Shown here: in pieces, positions 62,588 through 64,000 of the stretch | Layout: every line of letters starts with the position of its first letter | Position numbering within the stretch: the stretch's first letter is position 1 | Assembly: GCA_902806205.1 (NCBI GenBank) | Contig: CADCVR010000001.1 | Location: forward strand, 124,001 to 188,000 | Length of the DNA: 64,000 bases | DNA from: an uncultured Solirubrobacteraceae bacterium | GTDB taxonomy: Bacteria > Actinomycetota > Thermoleophilia > Solirubrobacterales > Solirubrobacteraceae | Direction of reading: 5' to 3' | The notes under the pieces: model-generated | What the model was told of the DNA's origin: nothing | What the model saw: only the letters and a program-made list of their open reading frames with translations | Databases searched by the model: none | Program-made: the position numbers and the translations under genes

Positions 62588-64000
62588 CTAGCGCTCCACG
62601 GCGCAGCGGACCTTGTGCATGAGCACCGGAACGCTGAAGGGCTTGGAGACGTGATCGAAGGCGCCGAGCTCGAGCGCCTTGAGCACCTCGTCCTCAGAGG
62701 AGCGCGACGTGAGCATGATCACGCGCGTGCGCCGCAGCGCCCCCTCCTCGCGCAGCCGGCGCAGCACCGCCACTCCGTTGAGGCCCGGGAGGTCGACGTC
62801 CAGCAGCAGCACGCGCGGGCGGACCGAGCGGTCGTCGCCGCACAGGACCCGCACGGCGTCCGTACCGTCCTTCAGCCAGCGCGTCCGACAGCCCCGCGTC
62901 TCCAGGGTGTGCATCAGCAGCTCTCCGAGCAGTTCGTCGTCCTCGACCACGGCGACGTCCACCTCCGCCACCTGATCGCTCGTGTCGATCTCCTGCTCCA
63001 CCGTCAGCACCCGGTTCCTGCCCGCAGACTTCGCTCGGAAGAGCGCCTCGTCCGCCGTGTGGTAGAGGGCCTCGACGTCCTGCCCGTCCTCGGGGTACTG
63101 CGACACCCCGGCGCTGAAGCTCACGTGGAAGCGCTCGTCCCCGGCGCGGAACTCCTCGGCTCGGAAGCTCTCAAGCAGCTCCGCCACCCGCTGGACGCCG
63201 TCCCAGCGCGTCATCCCGTACATGCCGACGACGAACTCCTCGCCGCCCCACCGGGACACCACGTCGTCCCCGGGGAAGCTGCGGAGAAGGAGCTCGCCGA
63301 GGCGTTGCAGCACACCGTCCCCGGCCGCGTGTCCGTAGCGGTCGTTGATGTTCTTCAGGTGGTCCAGGTCGAGCTCGACGAGGCAGAGCGGCTGGTTGAA
63401 GCGGCCCGCGAGCCGTGTGAGCTGCCCGAGTGCCTCGCGGGAGGTCCGCCGGTTGGCGACGCCCGTCAGGCCGTCGGTCTCCGCGAGCGCCTGGTGCAGG
63501 CGCGAGCGATCGAGCCGGTTCTTGATCCGGGTCACGAGCTCGGCGGGGATGATCGGCTTCAGCAGGTAGTCGTCGGCCCCGGCGACGAAGACCTCCTGGA
63601 CTGTCTCGGGGTCACGGCGGGCCGTGAGGAAGAGCACGGGAACGGTGGCCCAGCGCGGATCGTTGCGCAGGACCCGGCACAGCTCGATCCCGCTGGCGCC
63701 CGGCATGTCGACGTCGAGCAGGATGAGCGCGGGCGAGACCCGCTCGAGCTCGTCCCAGAACCGCATCGGATCCCCGAGCGTCGTGACTTCCAGTCCCTGG
63801 GGTTCCATCACCGCTCGCACGCTGTCGAGGATCACCGGATCGTCGTCCACCGCCAGCAGCCGGGTGCCCGCGGATCGGGCCTGCTCGAGGACGTAGCCGA
63901 CCTGATCCAGCGCCTCGGACGGCGGAAGCGACTTCTGCAGGAAGCCCTTCGCCCCGCCCCGCGCCACGGCCATGCGGTCCGTGAACCCGTTGCGCACCGT
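62588..64000 (-). CDS. REC-REC-GGDEF-REC protein, N-terminus beyond the window
   Basis: At least 470 residues are visible, entering from the window edge with the last part of a receiver (GGAKGFLQKSLPPSEALDQV). A complete receiver with LILLDVDMPGASG follows. The GGDEF domain has GGEEF but PGDD where the inhibitory RxxD motif should be. A final receiver has LLLDVDLPGLNG and KPFSVPVL. It is a clear paralogue of the protein at 51682 and likely a diguanylate cyclase without product inhibition. It is upstream of and close to the HEAT gene, in the same operon. Confidence 0.9.
   Translation of the reverse strand, partial: TVRNGFTDRMAVARGGAKGFLQKSLPPSEALDQVGYVLEQARSAGTRLLAVDDDPVILDSVRAVMEPQGLEVTTLGDPMRFWDELERVSPALILLDVDMPGASGIELCRVLRNDPRWATVPVLFLTARRDPETVQEVFVAGADDYLLKPIIPAELVTRIKNRLDRSRLHQALAETDGLTGVANRRTSREALGQLTRLAGRFNQPLCLVELDLDHLKNINDRYGHAAGDGVLQRLGELLLRSFPGDDVVSRWGGEEFVVGMYGMTRWDGVQRVAELLESFRAEEFRAGDERFHVSFSAGVSQYPEDGQDVEALYHTADEALFRAKSAGRNRVLTVEQEIDTSDQVAEVDVAVVEDDELLGELLMHTLETRGCRTRWLKDGTDAVRVLCGDDRSVRPRVLLLDVDLPGLNGVAVLRRLREEGALRRTRVIMLTSRSSEDEVLKALELGAFDHVSKPFSVPVLMHKVRCAVER

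Overview
The window is very G+C-rich DNA. It has dense, often overlapping genes and many GTG and TTG starts. Gene content (F420-type luciferase-like enzyme, exported Calx-beta and FG-GAP proteins with an Arg-rich cysteine tail, a dnaG-dgt pair, a tlyA-nadK-recN run) points to an actinobacterium, most likely of the Thermoleophilia/Solirubrobacterales type. That placement rests on gene style only; no rRNA is present.

Bases 1-13,800 form an accessory block. A BlaI/MecI-type repressor and an M56-type membrane peptidase sit behind two tiny membrane proteins. They are followed by a DUF4396 membrane protein with a BNR-type lipoprotein. On the opposite strand lies a complex I-like operon (nuoA, a NuoB/NuoD-like fusion, nuoH, J, K, L, M, N) that has all seven membrane subunits but none of the NADH-oxidising or iron-sulfur subunits. 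Three copies of one 19-base operator-like site lie at 453, 2300 and 12961, each beside one of these transcription units. Decayed genes (a CopC remnant, a truncated membrane protein, an orphan signal peptide) surround the module.

Bases 13,900-16,100 are a scar region: a VapBC-type toxin-antitoxin pair, two perfect inverted repeats, an ImmA-like remnant, a phage-type integrase in two opposed pieces, and a tRNA-Met. Bases 16,200-22,200 carry a short-chain dehydrogenase, an F420-type oxidoreductase, a glycosyltransferase and an exported Calx-beta protein.

Bases 22,388-46,160 are core genome: tRNA-Asn, dnaG, dgt, recO, glutaredoxin, mutM, deoB, xerD, a Nudix hydrolase, an M20-type peptidase, pyrG, msrB, recN, nadK, tlyA, dxs, a prenyl synthase, xseB, nusB and efp, mostly translationally coupled on the minus strand.

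Bases 46,300-64,000 are a signalling region. After a small collagen-like repeat protein and a flavoprotein comes a plus-strand set: a three-PAS histidine kinase, a receiver protein and an HPt-REC-REC-GGDEF-REC protein. Facing it is a minus-strand operon: REC-GGDEF-REC, HEAT protein, membrane glycosyltransferase, MCP, CheW, CheA-REC, CheB and CheR-TPR. The composition resembles Wsp-type systems that drive cyclic-di-GMP and exopolysaccharide rather than flagella.

The two most interesting items are the complex I-derived module with a non-canonical, His-rich cap under likely BlaI-type control, and the Wsp-like operon fused to a glycosyltransferase.
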